Below, piece after piece: positions 26,894-35,190 of a stretch of 64,000 bases of DNA. The notes under the pieces were generated by a model. It was not told the DNA's origin and searched no databases. It saw only the letters and a list, made by a program, of their open reading frames with translations. The stretch's first letter is position 1. The number at the start of each line of letters is the position of its first letter. The stretch comes from Gimesia alba (GTDB lineage: Bacteria > Planctomycetota > Planctomycetia > Planctomycetales > Planctomycetaceae), in the NCBI RefSeq assembly GCF_007744675.1, contig NZ_CP036269.1:1565501-1629500 (forward strand), written 5' to 3'. The position numbers and the translations under genes were made by a program.

Positions 26894-28003
26894 TTATTCC
26901 ACGGATTTGTTGATCTGGGCAATGATTGACTTCAGGTATTGTTCAATTTCTTTTTTGCACTCGACGTAGCATTGAAAACCTCCCCCGATCGGATCGGAAA
27001 CATCTTTTCCCTCCGGTGAGAGTAGTCTGACTGACTTTTCCAGGTCGGGACGCTCCGCCAGAATTGCCGCACGGTGGCCTTGTGTCATTGTGTAAAGATA
27101 GTCTGCCTGTTCGAGTAAGCGTTCTGTCAGGGGCTGGCTTTCATGGGCCTGAATATCAATACCCTGTTCAGCAAGGATTGTCACTCCTTCTGGACTGGGG
27201 GGAGCCCCCATAGCGGCGGCTAGTCCCGCAGAGCCGACAATAAAGCCGTGATCTGATAATTCATCTTCCTGACAGCCCAGCTTATCAGCAAGCATTTTTC
27301 GAAATAATCCTTCGGCCATCGGGCTACGACAGGTGTTGCCTGTGCAGACAAACATATAAATTTCGCTGGATAGTCTTTTCAAGGTGGTTTCCTTAACGAC
27401 GCCTGGTTGCAGAATGCTCCATTGATTATCGGTAATAGAGACGATGGTAGATTGATCACCAAATCGGGAAGGACCATCGTCAATAATCAGCGCGACCTGG
27501 TCCTCAAAATCTTCCATCAGCGAGTCTGCGGTCTGATATTTTGGTTGTTCATTCAACAGGACCAGCGGTGAAGGGGAGAGTCGCATCGTTTGGTAAATGA
27601 TTTCATGTGCTGGCGAACGCAGTCTGATGCGGCTTCCGGGGCAAATTTGAGATTGCACTTCTGAGGGTAACTGAGAGAACAGGCTATCCGGCCCGGGGCG
27701 ATCCATTTCCAGTACGACGGGCCCAGGCCAACAGCGTTTTGCCAGTTTTTGACCAATGGGGGGCATTTCTGGCTGGAAATCAAGTGCTTCGTCAAAGCCT
27801 TTGACACAGAGGACCAACGGTTCATCAGACTGGGAATAAGCACGCAGTTTGGACATCGCTGAGGCGTTTAGAGACTGACCTGCAACCACATACGCTGTCG
27901 CGGTTGGAAATGCGACTAATCCGCCTTTTGCCAGATATTGAACTGCCAGATGAATGACATCGCGGATATCGTCAGTCTGTTTTAGATTGATTCGTTCGGT
28001 CAT
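26894..28003 (-). CDS. Fusion of a Sua5/YrdC-like domain with a low-molecular-weight phosphatase
   Basis: ATG 28003 is the likely start (369 residues); an earlier in-frame start at 28057 would add 18 residues. Residues 1-205 follow the YrdC/Sua5 fold (GLVAFPTATAY, WPGPVVLEM, STIVSI), the domain that makes threonylcarbamoyl-AMP for tRNA t6A. Residues 214-369 are a low-molecular-weight phosphatase with the P-loop CTGNTCRS (Cys220, Arg226) and acid Asp337 in VSDPIGG; the Thr in the loop matches the arginine phosphatase YwlE type. The YrdC half has lost the K-x-R and SAN-type substrate motifs, so it is probably not a working Sua5. In Bacillus the separate genes ywlC and ywlE lie near rpiB. Confidence 0.88.
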   Translation of the reverse strand: MTERINLKQTDDIRDVIHLAVQYLAKGGLVAFPTATAYVVAGQSLNASAMSKLRAYSQSDEPLVLCVKGFDEALDFQPEMPPIGQKLAKRCWPGPVVLEMDRPGPDSLFSQLPSEVQSQICPGSRIRLRSPAHEIIYQTMRLSPSPLVLLNEQPKYQTADSLMEDFEDQVALIIDDGPSRFGDQSTIVSITDNQWSILQPGVVKETTLKRLSSEIYMFVCTGNTCRSPMAEGLFRKMLADKLGCQEDELSDHGFIVGSAGLAAAMGAPPSPEGVTILAEQGIDIQAHESQPLTERLLEQADYLYTMTQGHRAAILAERPDLEKSVRLLSPEGKDVSDPIGGGFQCYVECKKEIEQYLKSIIAQINKSVE

Positions 28004-28386
28004 GAACAATTTGAGCCTTAAATTTCTCGCAGAAATTGTTTTTCTGGCGCAATTCAACGGTCAAAAAAGATAAGATTTTCAGGCCCGCCACGAATCACGA
28101 TTAAAGTGTAACTGCATTGTAAATCTTGATTTGAATGTGTCTCAATATGAGTGATCATAACCGGCGAAATTGCATTGTTCAAGCTGCTGGAATAATACCC
28201 CCTCTTAAGTTATTATGATTGGAGCATTTATGATGCTTATGAAGAATGTGTTCTTTAGCGATTTTTAAGAATTCGGGAAATCATCACGATTTTTGGTAAC
28301 CCGTTGGTTAAGATGATCTCGATTTGATTTCGAAAATCATTTTTTTCGACTAAATTTTTCTCCAGGTTTCACAAGTATCACGAACT
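28004..28386. other. AT-rich divergent intergenic region
   Basis: 383 bases between the divergent fusion and methyltransferase genes. No gene longer than 20 codons, no tRNA and no strong hairpin. It should hold promoters in both directions. Confidence 0.5.
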
Positions 28387-29145
28387 ATGGCTCCATTAAG
28401 TTCTCCCGAAAAACCCAATCCCAAACGGTTACGTTTGAAAAAATCTTTGCGCTCTCTGATTGAATTTGGTGGTGGAGATCAGATTGATCAAAACCAGTTT
28501 CAATCGACGACACGTAAACTTTATGATGGTCCCGCGGGAGCTGTGTTGTATCTGGCGAGTAAATTATCGCTGCACGATCCGCTGGTTGGCCGCATTATCA
28601 AAACCCGTCGATTTGATGTTACGGAATTTCGCAGCATCTTGGATATTGGATCAGGTGCAGGCCAGATTCTCGGGCATTTATTGCGAGAAACACATCCCGA
28701 GGCACGTCTGGTTGCCTGCGATTTATCGCATCAGATGCTGAAACGCGCCAGAAACCGCATGGATAGTGCGCGGCCGAATTACCTTTCAGCCGATCTGACC
28801 ATGCTGCCGTTCCGTGATGAATCGTTTGATTGTGTAACGTGTGGTTGGGTGTTGGAGTATGTCGCCGATCCCCGGGATGGTCTCACAGAGATCTATCGTG
28901 TGCTGCAGCCGGGGGGTAGTCTGTTCCTGCTGGCGACAGAAGACAAATTTTCTGGGATGTTAAACAGCCGCACCTGGAAGTGTCGAACCTACAATCGAGT
29001 GGAATTGAAGCAGGCATTCGAAGAATCAGGCCTGCCTTGGAAAGAGCAGCACTGGTTCACGCCGATCCATCAGTTTCTAAAGCTGGGCGGCATCATTGTG
29101 GAAGCCACGAAGCCTCTGGATGAGGATTCCCCTCAATCTTTATAA
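28387..29145 (+). CDS. SAM-dependent methyltransferase (class I)
   Basis: 252 residues. Motif I is ILDIGSGAGQILGHL (about residues 80-94), motif II ARLVACDLSHQML, and a later CVTCGWVLEYVADP..GLTEIYRVLQPGG block, all typical of the Methyltransf_11 group. The substrate is unknown; no quinone or cobalamin genes lie nearby. The C-terminal 13 bases overlap the convergent cysQ-like gene. Confidence 0.88.
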   Translation: MAPLSSPEKPNPKRLRLKKSLRSLIEFGGGDQIDQNQFQSTTRKLYDGPAGAVLYLASKLSLHDPLVGRIIKTRRFDVTEFRSILDIGSGAGQILGHLLRETHPEARLVACDLSHQMLKRARNRMDSARPNYLSADLTMLPFRDESFDCVTCGWVLEYVADPRDGLTEIYRVLQPGGSLFLLATEDKFSGMLNSRTWKCRTYNRVELKQAFEESGLPWKEQHWFTPIHQFLKLGGIIVEATKPLDEDSPQSL

Positions 29146-30053
29146 CGAATTGGACTCCAGTCTTTCGCTAAGTCACACAGAATTTTGAGTGTGTTTGGGT
29201 TCGCACTACAGGCGGTGATCCCCGGCAGCCGTAACATGTCGGCCCGCTCATCCAGCCAGTGTTCGTGGAAATTTACTGGTTCCCCATTATGTACCCAGAC
29301 GGCGTCGCCTCCCAGAATACGGGCGATGTGCAACGAAACGGGGAAATCGTAAACGTTGGGAGTATGAATCAAAGAGCCGCCAAATGCGCCGGTTGCCAGG
29401 TGATCGTAAATGCTCCCCGGCATTTCTTCCGGGGGAACCCCTTTCAGACCGGCTTCTGTCACAAGCTGCGCGTTGGACGTATCTTCGTCTTGAAATCCGA
29501 TGAGATAGATCTGCGAAGAATCGGGGCGTGTTTCGGGATCGATGGCAGGCATTGCGTCCAGCACTTCACGGGCAGGGCGGCTGAAATCATCCGGTCCACA
29601 GACCACGCGTTGATGGACGGCTTCAACCCAGGTTCCCTGTTCGCCGGTCTCCGGAATATAAACGAGTGAATAATGCACGGTTTCGCTATCGCGCAGATGA
29701 ATCATCACACAATAGCCGTCGGCTGTTTTATCGCGGTATTGTTTTGTCCCGTCAATCGGATCAATCGAGAGGACATACGGAGCGTCTTCTGAAAAACGAT
29801 CAAGATCGCCCGTTTTTTCCTCTGCTTCGATACGGCATTGTAGAAAGATCGGATCACGGTCACGGAGTGCAGCCACGATTAATTCCTGCAGCGTCAGATC
29901 GGCCAGAGTGAGTGCATCGGTCAAAGCACTCCCCGATGTTTTGTTTTCGACGGCGATATTGAAGTGCCTCAAACGTTTGGCGATGGCACCGGACCAGCGA
30001 AGGATCTCGGGCAGATGTGTTTGCAGGGCGGTTAATAGTGCGTTTAATTCCAT
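29133..30053 (-). CDS. CysQ/inositol-monophosphatase family phosphatase
   Basis: 306 residues. Metal-binding motifs EAEEK and DPIDGTKQYRD are present, with the late GGDAVWV block in place of the usual W(D)xAA site. Family members hydrolyse 3'-phosphoadenosine 5'-phosphate (CysQ) or inositol monophosphate. The 35-base spacing to the ATP-grasp gene suggests co-transcription with it and mch. CysQ-type activity is the more likely, but the substrate is not proven by the motifs. Confidence 0.85.
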   Translation of the reverse strand: MELNALLTALQTHLPEILRWSGAIAKRLRHFNIAVENKTSGSALTDALTLADLTLQELIVAALRDRDPIFLQCRIEAEEKTGDLDRFSEDAPYVLSIDPIDGTKQYRDKTADGYCVMIHLRDSETVHYSLVYIPETGEQGTWVEAVHQRVVCGPDDFSRPAREVLDAMPAIDPETRPDSSQIYLIGFQDEDTSNAQLVTEAGLKGVPPEEMPGSIYDHLATGAFGGSLIHTPNVYDFPVSLHIARILGGDAVWVHNGEPVNFHEHWLDERADMLRLPGITACSANPNTLKILCDLAKDWSPIRYKD

Positions 30054-30088
30054 GTCGTTGATCTTTTCAGAATGCGCAAAATTGATGG

Positions 30089-31006
30089 TTATACAGAAGG
30101 CCTATTGTTTCGTTTCTGCTCCAGATATTCAATCACCAGCGCTGCGACATCGATATTTGTGGCAGATTGAAAGCCGCGCCAGCCCGGGACTGCATTGACT
30201 TCCAGCAGAGACAGATTTTCAGGGGCATCCGTTGGACAAAGCAGGTCGACGCCGGCAAATGTCGCCTGAGTCAACTCCGCAGCGCGGACGGCCAGTTCCA
30301 CTTCCTGTTCGGAAGGTTGATGAGGTTCTGCCTGTCCCTGACGCGAAATGTTGGTACGAAAATCATTCATGCCGTGCCGTCGAATGGCGCCGATTACGTT
30401 GCCGTTCAGAATCAAAATTCGCAGATCGTAGCCAGGATGCGGGATATACTTTTGGAGATAAATGACGGCTTGCGTGCGTTCGAGGGTTCGGAAAGAACGA
30501 TAGGCCAGATCGGGATCACTGATGCGAAAGATGCCTCGTCCTTCCGAGCCGAACAGTGGTTTGACGACGACGTCGCTTCCCAAAATCTCGAAGTGCTGCA
30601 TCGCGGCTTCAGATGATTCACAAACGGCGGTCGCTGGCACAGGTAAGCCGGCAGCAGCCAGACGGGATGTGGTCAGATACTTGTCAACCGCGCATTCGAT
30701 GGCGCGGGGCGAATTGAAAATGGTGACGCCCGCCTGTTCCATGCGGCCCAGCATATCCATACGGAAGATAACCTGTTCTAAAGAGCCAGGGGGCATCGTA
30801 CGGATAATCAGGCAGTCAAACCGATTCAATTCGATCTGGTTTTGCTCAGCATCATAACTGAAGCACTGTTCCTGAGAAGTTCCCGAGATCAAAGAGGCCA
30901 GGTCACGGAATTCAATTTTGCATGCGTCATGTCCACGAGACTGAGCTGCTTGATGCAGTTGCTCGCAGTACCAGCTTCCCTGATTTCCCAGAATGGCAAT
31001 CCGCAC
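30089..31006 (-). CDS. RimK-like ATP-grasp ligase linked to mch
   Basis: 305 residues with ATP-grasp signatures: VVVKPLFGSEGRGIFRI, the YLQKYIPHPGYDLRILILNG block and a metal site in LSLLEVNAVPGWRG. RimK-like enzymes add amino acids such as glutamate to a carboxylate. It lies 34 bases after mch on the same strand. ATP-grasp genes of this kind are known next to mch in H4MPT gene clusters of methylotrophs, where they are thought to help make the pterin cofactor; in archaea a RimK-like enzyme (MptN) adds glutamate to H4MPT. I infer the same general role. Confidence 0.85.
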   Translation of the reverse strand: MRIAILGNQGSWYCEQLHQAAQSRGHDACKIEFRDLASLISGTSQEQCFSYDAEQNQIELNRFDCLIIRTMPPGSLEQVIFRMDMLGRMEQAGVTIFNSPRAIECAVDKYLTTSRLAAAGLPVPATAVCESSEAAMQHFEILGSDVVVKPLFGSEGRGIFRISDPDLAYRSFRTLERTQAVIYLQKYIPHPGYDLRILILNGNVIGAIRRHGMNDFRTNISRQGQAEPHQPSEQEVELAVRAAELTQATFAGVDLLCPTDAPENLSLLEVNAVPGWRGFQSATNIDVAALVIEYLEQKRNNRPSV

Positions 31007-31040
31007 GAAACTGTTCCGTCAAAAAGAGGTCTGCAGAAAC

Positions 31041-31991
31041 TTAGAAACCGAAACTGTGTCGTAAGAGTTCGGTATTCATCTGCCCGAACTGAAACACATT
31101 ACCCGTATCGAGATTCTGAAAATTCACGACTGCCGGGCTGAAGAAACTGGGGTCGATTTCATAGAAATCGTGATTGGCTTCTTCGAAAACCTCCAGAAAC
31201 GGCTTGCCGAAACAGGCAGCCGAATTGGAAGGAATTGTAGGGCCGATTTCCTGCAGTGATGCATCATCGCCGGTGACCCAGAGTGTGACCGCGCTTCCAT
31301 AAAGAATGGAATCGTTAGTGCGTCCGATACCAGTCAGATGATCTTTCGCGACTGGTGCCAGTGGTGCCGATCCAAACCCGGCCTGCACGCGGTGTACATC
31401 AAACTTGCATTCGAACAGTTTATGCATGGCGGTTTCTACCGAACGCGAGATGACCTGGATATTGCCAGCAATACTCGAGGTGGGGGCTACAAGCAGAACG
31501 ATATTTTGAGGGTCGATACCTGTTGCTTTCGAGATTTTTTCGACTACTGCCACGCCGGGAAGTGTATTCGCTTCGAGCACGCCGACCGTTTTTTCGGGTG
31601 ACTCACCGAAGGCGAGGATGCGATACAGGTCTTCCACTTCCGCGGCTGCCCGCATCGGCCCGGATCCCATGGCGAAAAATTTCTCGACATCAATTTTCCA
31701 ACCGGCATACTGGCTCAGCAGGCAGGCTTCGACTGCATGGTCTGTCTGGACTTGTAGATAAGGCAGCGGTTGTCCTTCCAGTGTTCCCGGAACGAGTTGA
31801 ATCTGACCGAGGTCGGCCATACAGATTCGGGACAGCATTAAACCAGCCTGAATTCCAGCGGGAGTTTCAATTCCACAATCGACCACGATTGCGCCATTCT
31901 CCAACGCATGTGGAATGACTTTCAGTTCCCCCGCTTTCGCCAGCAGGCGTTCTGTCAGTTGGCACGCTCGTTCGTTTAAAACTCCGCTCAT
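31041..31991 (-). CDS. mch: Methenyltetrahydromethanopterin cyclohydrolase
   Basis: 316 residues, full length. Conserved family blocks seen: FFAMGSGPMRAAAE, VGVLEANTLPG, and LVAPTSSIAGNIQVISRS. The enzyme hydrolyses methenyl-H4MPT to formyl-H4MPT in the cytoplasm, a step of formaldehyde/C1 oxidation shared by methanogens, methylotrophs and planctomycetes. The neighbour on its downstream side is a RimK-like ATP-grasp ligase. No fae, mtdB or fhc genes lie in the window, so the pathway is dispersed. Confidence 0.95.
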   Translation of the reverse strand: MSGVLNERACQLTERLLAKAGELKVIPHALENGAIVVDCGIETPAGIQAGLMLSRICMADLGQIQLVPGTLEGQPLPYLQVQTDHAVEACLLSQYAGWKIDVEKFFAMGSGPMRAAAEVEDLYRILAFGESPEKTVGVLEANTLPGVAVVEKISKATGIDPQNIVLLVAPTSSIAGNIQVISRSVETAMHKLFECKFDVHRVQAGFGSAPLAPVAKDHLTGIGRTNDSILYGSAVTLWVTGDDASLQEIGPTIPSNSAACFGKPFLEVFEEANHDFYEIDPSFFSPAVVNFQNLDTGNVFQFGQMNTELLRHSFGF

Positions 31992-32049
31992 GATTCTTAA
32001 TTCAATTCAACAGTTCAGAGAGTGAAATAGAGAGATGTACAATTGCGAT

Positions 32050-32973
32050 CTATTGCAGACAGCCGACTTCTTCCATAATTCGTTGGGTGCGTGCGATCAG
32101 CTCGGGTGTGCAGGCCGGGAACGGATGAAACAGCGTGTCGTGCTCGATCACGCCGCGCAGTCGCAGGGCGGTTTTCATCGCTCCAATAATATAACCCACA
32201 TTCATTGTGCCGTCAGGACAGACAAAGACTTCAAACAGGCGAACGATGGCTTCCTGCTGTCGCACTGCTTCTGCGTGATTGTTCACAGCCGCCGCTTCAT
32301 ACAGTTTGACAAACAGCTCGGGACCGACATTGGCCAGACCAGGAACAGTTCCGTCGGCGCCAGCGAGTACGACCGCATGCACCAGCATTTCGGCTCCGGT
32401 AAACAGTTTCATTCCCGGTGGCTTGCTGGCGACCAGTCGATGAAAACTGACGGCGTCGCCGCTGGAGTCTTTGACACCGATGATCGTGCCTTCTTTTCCC
32501 AGGGTCATTAACGTATCCATTTCGATTTTGACTTTCGTCATCACGGGAATGTCATACGCAAAAATCGGGATATCTACGGTCTCGCGAATGGTGCGGTAAT
32601 GGACGAGCATGTCTTTCTGGCTTGCCGGGTAATAGAAGGGGGGGCAGACAACGATGGCGTCGGCACCCTGGTCTTTGGCGACTTTGGCCTGTTCAATAAT
32701 CTGTTCTGTTCCCGGGGCGATCACTCCCACCAGGAGTGGGACGGAGCCATTGACAACCTTGACGGCGATGCCTGTTGCCTGTTGCCGATCGTCATTTCGT
32801 AGCAGAGGACCTTCCCCGGATGTTCCGAATAGAAAGATCCCATGTGCGCCCTGTTTCAGCATGAAGCGATAGACCGATTCCGCCGAGTCAGGATCGAGTC
32901 TGCGTTCCGGCGTCAGCGGAGTGATAACGGGAGGGAGAACACCCTTTAATTGTTCGGAGAGGTTGACTGCCAT
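32050..32973 (-). CDS. DapA/NanA-family class I aldolase (dihydrodipicolinate synthase-like)
   Basis: 307 residues. Shows the family's GTSGEGPLL motif, the Tyr in AYDIPVMTK, and the Schiff-base Lys in IIGVKDSSGD. Family members condense or cleave pyruvate with aldehydes: DapA in lysine synthesis, NanA on sialic acid, and several sugar-acid aldolases. The YDIP rather than YNVP motif argues that it may not be the housekeeping DapA. It lies 58 bases upstream of mch on the same strand and may share its transcript. Confidence 0.88.
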   Translation of the reverse strand: MAVNLSEQLKGVLPPVITPLTPERRLDPDSAESVYRFMLKQGAHGIFLFGTSGEGPLLRNDDRQQATGIAVKVVNGSVPLLVGVIAPGTEQIIEQAKVAKDQGADAIVVCPPFYYPASQKDMLVHYRTIRETVDIPIFAYDIPVMTKVKIEMDTLMTLGKEGTIIGVKDSSGDAVSFHRLVASKPPGMKLFTGAEMLVHAVVLAGADGTVPGLANVGPELFVKLYEAAAVNNHAEAVRQQEAIVRLFEVFVCPDGTMNVGYIIGAMKTALRLRGVIEHDTLFHPFPACTPELIARTQRIMEEVGCLQ

Positions 32974-33146
32974 GAATCGTGTACCAGAGTCTGTATTTCA
33001 AAAAGTAAGGAATGGGTGATTCTTCAAACAAGTGAGCAACTTGATGTCAGACCATATTTTATACCAAACTGGTTTCCAGGATGCGATGATTCAAGGGGCT
33101 GGACTACAGGAATCGGGCAGTGTTGCCCATCAGTCAGGAGGGAATC

Positions 33147-33245
33147 ATGACATTTAAACCGGTTTTACGGGCTGTAGTGAATGATCGGGTTTCGAAGCTT
33201 ACGGAAAATCCTGAAAAAGGTGGGGCTGTTGCTCGGTTTCCGTAA
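33147..33245 (+). CDS. Candidate 32-residue small protein
   Basis: An ATG at 33147 follows AGGAGG with a 5-base spacing, close to an ideal ribosome site, and opens a 32-codon frame ending at TAA 33243. The product (MTFKPVLRAVVNDRVSKL...) is basic at the start and has no membrane segment. It lies in the gap between the divergent aldolase gene and a small CxxC protein. Too short to judge by composition; the ribosome site is the main support. Confidence 0.4.
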   Translation: MTFKPVLRAVVNDRVSKLTENPEKGGAVARFP

Positions 33246-33311
33246 ATTCCAGAGGGGGAAACGAAAAATAAACTGGAGGGGAGTCTCCTCCACCGGATAT
33301 AATTGTCATGT

Positions 33312-33599
33312 ATGAGCAACGAACCTATGAAGACAATTTGTATGGAGCACCAATGTGCAGAAGATCAAGCCACTCCCTATGGGATGGTTTGTCCGCAGTG
33401 TAAACGTCGCCTCTATACAAAACCGCCACAGGGAAACCTGATGAGCTTCTGGGAAAGTCAGCCTGTTGCCTTCACTCTCGAGCGTGAGCCCTGTTTCGCT
33501 TATTCCCTGATGTGGGAAGACTATCGCGTCCGTTCGATCCATTTGCCTGATCAGGAAGCGACTGCGAGAGAATCATCCGAAATCGAATCACATTCGTGA
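33312..33599 (+). CDS. Small cysteine-containing hypothetical protein
   Basis: 95 residues from ATG 33312 (a TTG three codons earlier and an ATG at 33327 are alternatives). The N-terminal half contains ICMEHQC and VCPQCKRR, which could form a zinc site; the rest has no recognised motif. A hairpin TGGAGG/CCTCCA (33274-33292) lies just upstream and contains the GGAGG that would be the best ribosome site. I do not recognise the family. Confidence 0.55.
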   Translation: MSNEPMKTICMEHQCAEDQATPYGMVCPQCKRRLYTKPPQGNLMSFWESQPVAFTLEREPCFAYSLMWEDYRVRSIHLPDQEATARESSEIESHS

Positions 33600-33614
33600 A
33601 TGAATTCTTCTGAT

Positions 33615-34418
33615 CTATAATCTGGCGATCGCCAACTCTTCGTCTTTGAGATCGGAGACGAACATGCAACCGGGGCTATGAGTAATTGCGAATTCCGGTT
33701 TGGCTTGCATCAGCACCGCTTGCGGAGTCACGCCACACGCCCAGAAGACGGGCAGTTCTTCCGGTTCAACAGGAACCGCGTCGCCAAAATCTGGTTGGGC
33801 GAGGTCGGTAATTCCCAGTTGTTCGGGGAATCCCAGATGGACGGGAGCGCCATGTACGGCAGGGAAACGGCCAGTGATTTGCACGGCTCGAATCGCATCG
33901 GCTGGCTTAAAGGGACGCATGGAAACAACCAGTGGTCCAGAAAACATGCCCGCCGATTCACAATCGATGGTCGTGCGATACATGGGCACATTGACGCCGA
34001 GGTCAACGTGTTTGACAGATAGTCCCGCTTCGATCAACGCGGATTCAAACGTGAACGAACAACCGATCAGAAAGGAAACCAGATCGTCTCGCCAGAGATG
34101 GTTGATGTCGGTTGGCTCTTCTACGAGTTCTCCCTGCTTCCAGACTCGATAGCGGGGCAGATCGGTGCGTAGATCAGAACTTTCCCCCAGCTTGTGAGGG
34201 CAGGGATCACCGACTTCCGTGACTTCCAGCAGTGGGCAGGGCTTGGGGTTCTTCTGACAGAACTCGAGAAATTGAGAGGCATCCTGTTCACGAAGGATCA
34301 CGAGATTCGCCTGAGCAAAGCCGGGGGCGAGCCCCGACGTTTGCCCGGTGATGGTTCCTTCACGACATGCCCGTCGCACAAGTGCGCCTGTTTGAAGAGA
34401 AGAACGAATGTCATTCAT
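33615..34418 (-). CDS. DUF1445 / D-glutamate cyclase family hydro-lyase
   Basis: 267 residues, full length for the DUF1445 (YcsI) family. Conserved features seen include the [14 protein letters not shown] block, [19 protein letters not shown] and HGAPVHLG. UniProt-type naming places YcsI in the D-glutamate cyclase family, and in Bacillus ycsI lies with the pxpABC 5-oxoprolinase genes. Here it starts 5 bases after the cyclophilin stop codon and lies close to a fused 5-oxoprolinase, which supports a role in 5-oxoproline/glutamate metabolism. The exact reaction is not established by the sequence. Confidence 0.88.
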   Translation of the reverse strand: MNDIRSSLQTGALVRRACREGTITGQTSGLAPGFAQANLVILREQDASQFLEFCQKNPKPCPLLEVTEVGDPCPHKLGESSDLRTDLPRYRVWKQGELVEEPTDINHLWRDDLVSFLIGCSFTFESALIEAGLSVKHVDLGVNVPMYRTTIDCESAGMFSGPLVVSMRPFKPADAIRAVQITGRFPAVHGAPVHLGFPEQLGITDLAQPDFGDAVPVEPEELPVFWACGVTPQAVLMQAKPEFAITHSPGCMFVSDLKDEELAIARL

Positions 34419-34423
34419 CGTGT

Positions 34424-34984
34424 TTACTTTTCAGTCGCGATGACCTCAGATGAGATGATTTTCACATCTTCCAGCGGGCGATCACTGTGATTGGTTTCGA
34501 CGTTTCCAATTTCCAGGACGACGGCTTCACTATCCGCATCGCTCGTTTTTCCAAAGACCGTGTAGGAGTTATCCAGATGAGGCACGCGGCCCAGGCAGAT
34601 GAAGAACTGCGAGCCAGCCGAATTCGGATCATTCGTACGGGCCATCGACAACACGCCGGTTTCGTGGGGAATGTTGTTGAACTCGGCATCAATCGTATAA
34701 CCCGGTCCGCCAGTTCCGGTTCCCTGAGGGCAACCGACCTGAACGACAAAATCGGGAATCACGCGATGGAAGATAATTCCATCGTAAAAGCCGATCTTGG
34801 TCAGGCCGATAATATTGCGGCAGTGTCCCGGTGCGACATCGGGATACAAGTCCATCTTGATTGTTCCTTTTGAGGTTTCGAAGACGACCTGATAATTGAA
34901 TTTGTCGAAATCAACATCGGCCAACGCGGCATCGACTTCTGCGCGACGGTTTTCAGACACGTTACTGTTCCTTCTTTGAATCAT
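34424..34984 (-). CDS. Cyclophilin-type peptidyl-prolyl isomerase
   Basis: 186 residues. The cyclophilin fold spans about residues 35-180, with [13 protein letters not shown], the [16 protein letters not shown] active-site block and a conserved VFGK. No signal peptide, so cytoplasmic. It isomerises Xaa-Pro bonds to help folding. It is tightly coupled to the DUF1445 gene, with 5 bases between them, but a metabolic reason for this is not obvious. Confidence 0.94.
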   Translation of the reverse strand: MIQRRNSNVSENRRAEVDAALADVDFDKFNYQVVFETSKGTIKMDLYPDVAPGHCRNIIGLTKIGFYDGIIFHRVIPDFVVQVGCPQGTGTGGPGYTIDAEFNNIPHETGVLSMARTNDPNSAGSQFFICLGRVPHLDNSYTVFGKTSDADSEAVVLEIGNVETNHSDRPLEDVKIISSEVIATEK

Positions 34985-35190
34985 TTATATAAACGGTTAG
35001 TAATTTGTTTTTCTGTTAAAACGATGATCAATGTCACCTTACCGCCTGTCAGCGAAAATCACAAAGCTGATCAGGACAATAATGTCTTGAACCGCATAAT
35101 TGACAACCCCAATCCTGAATATCGACTATCTGAGTCGGTGAACAAATTATTGAGCCTGTCAGGGACCGGAGGGAGCTGGTGGCTCAAATA

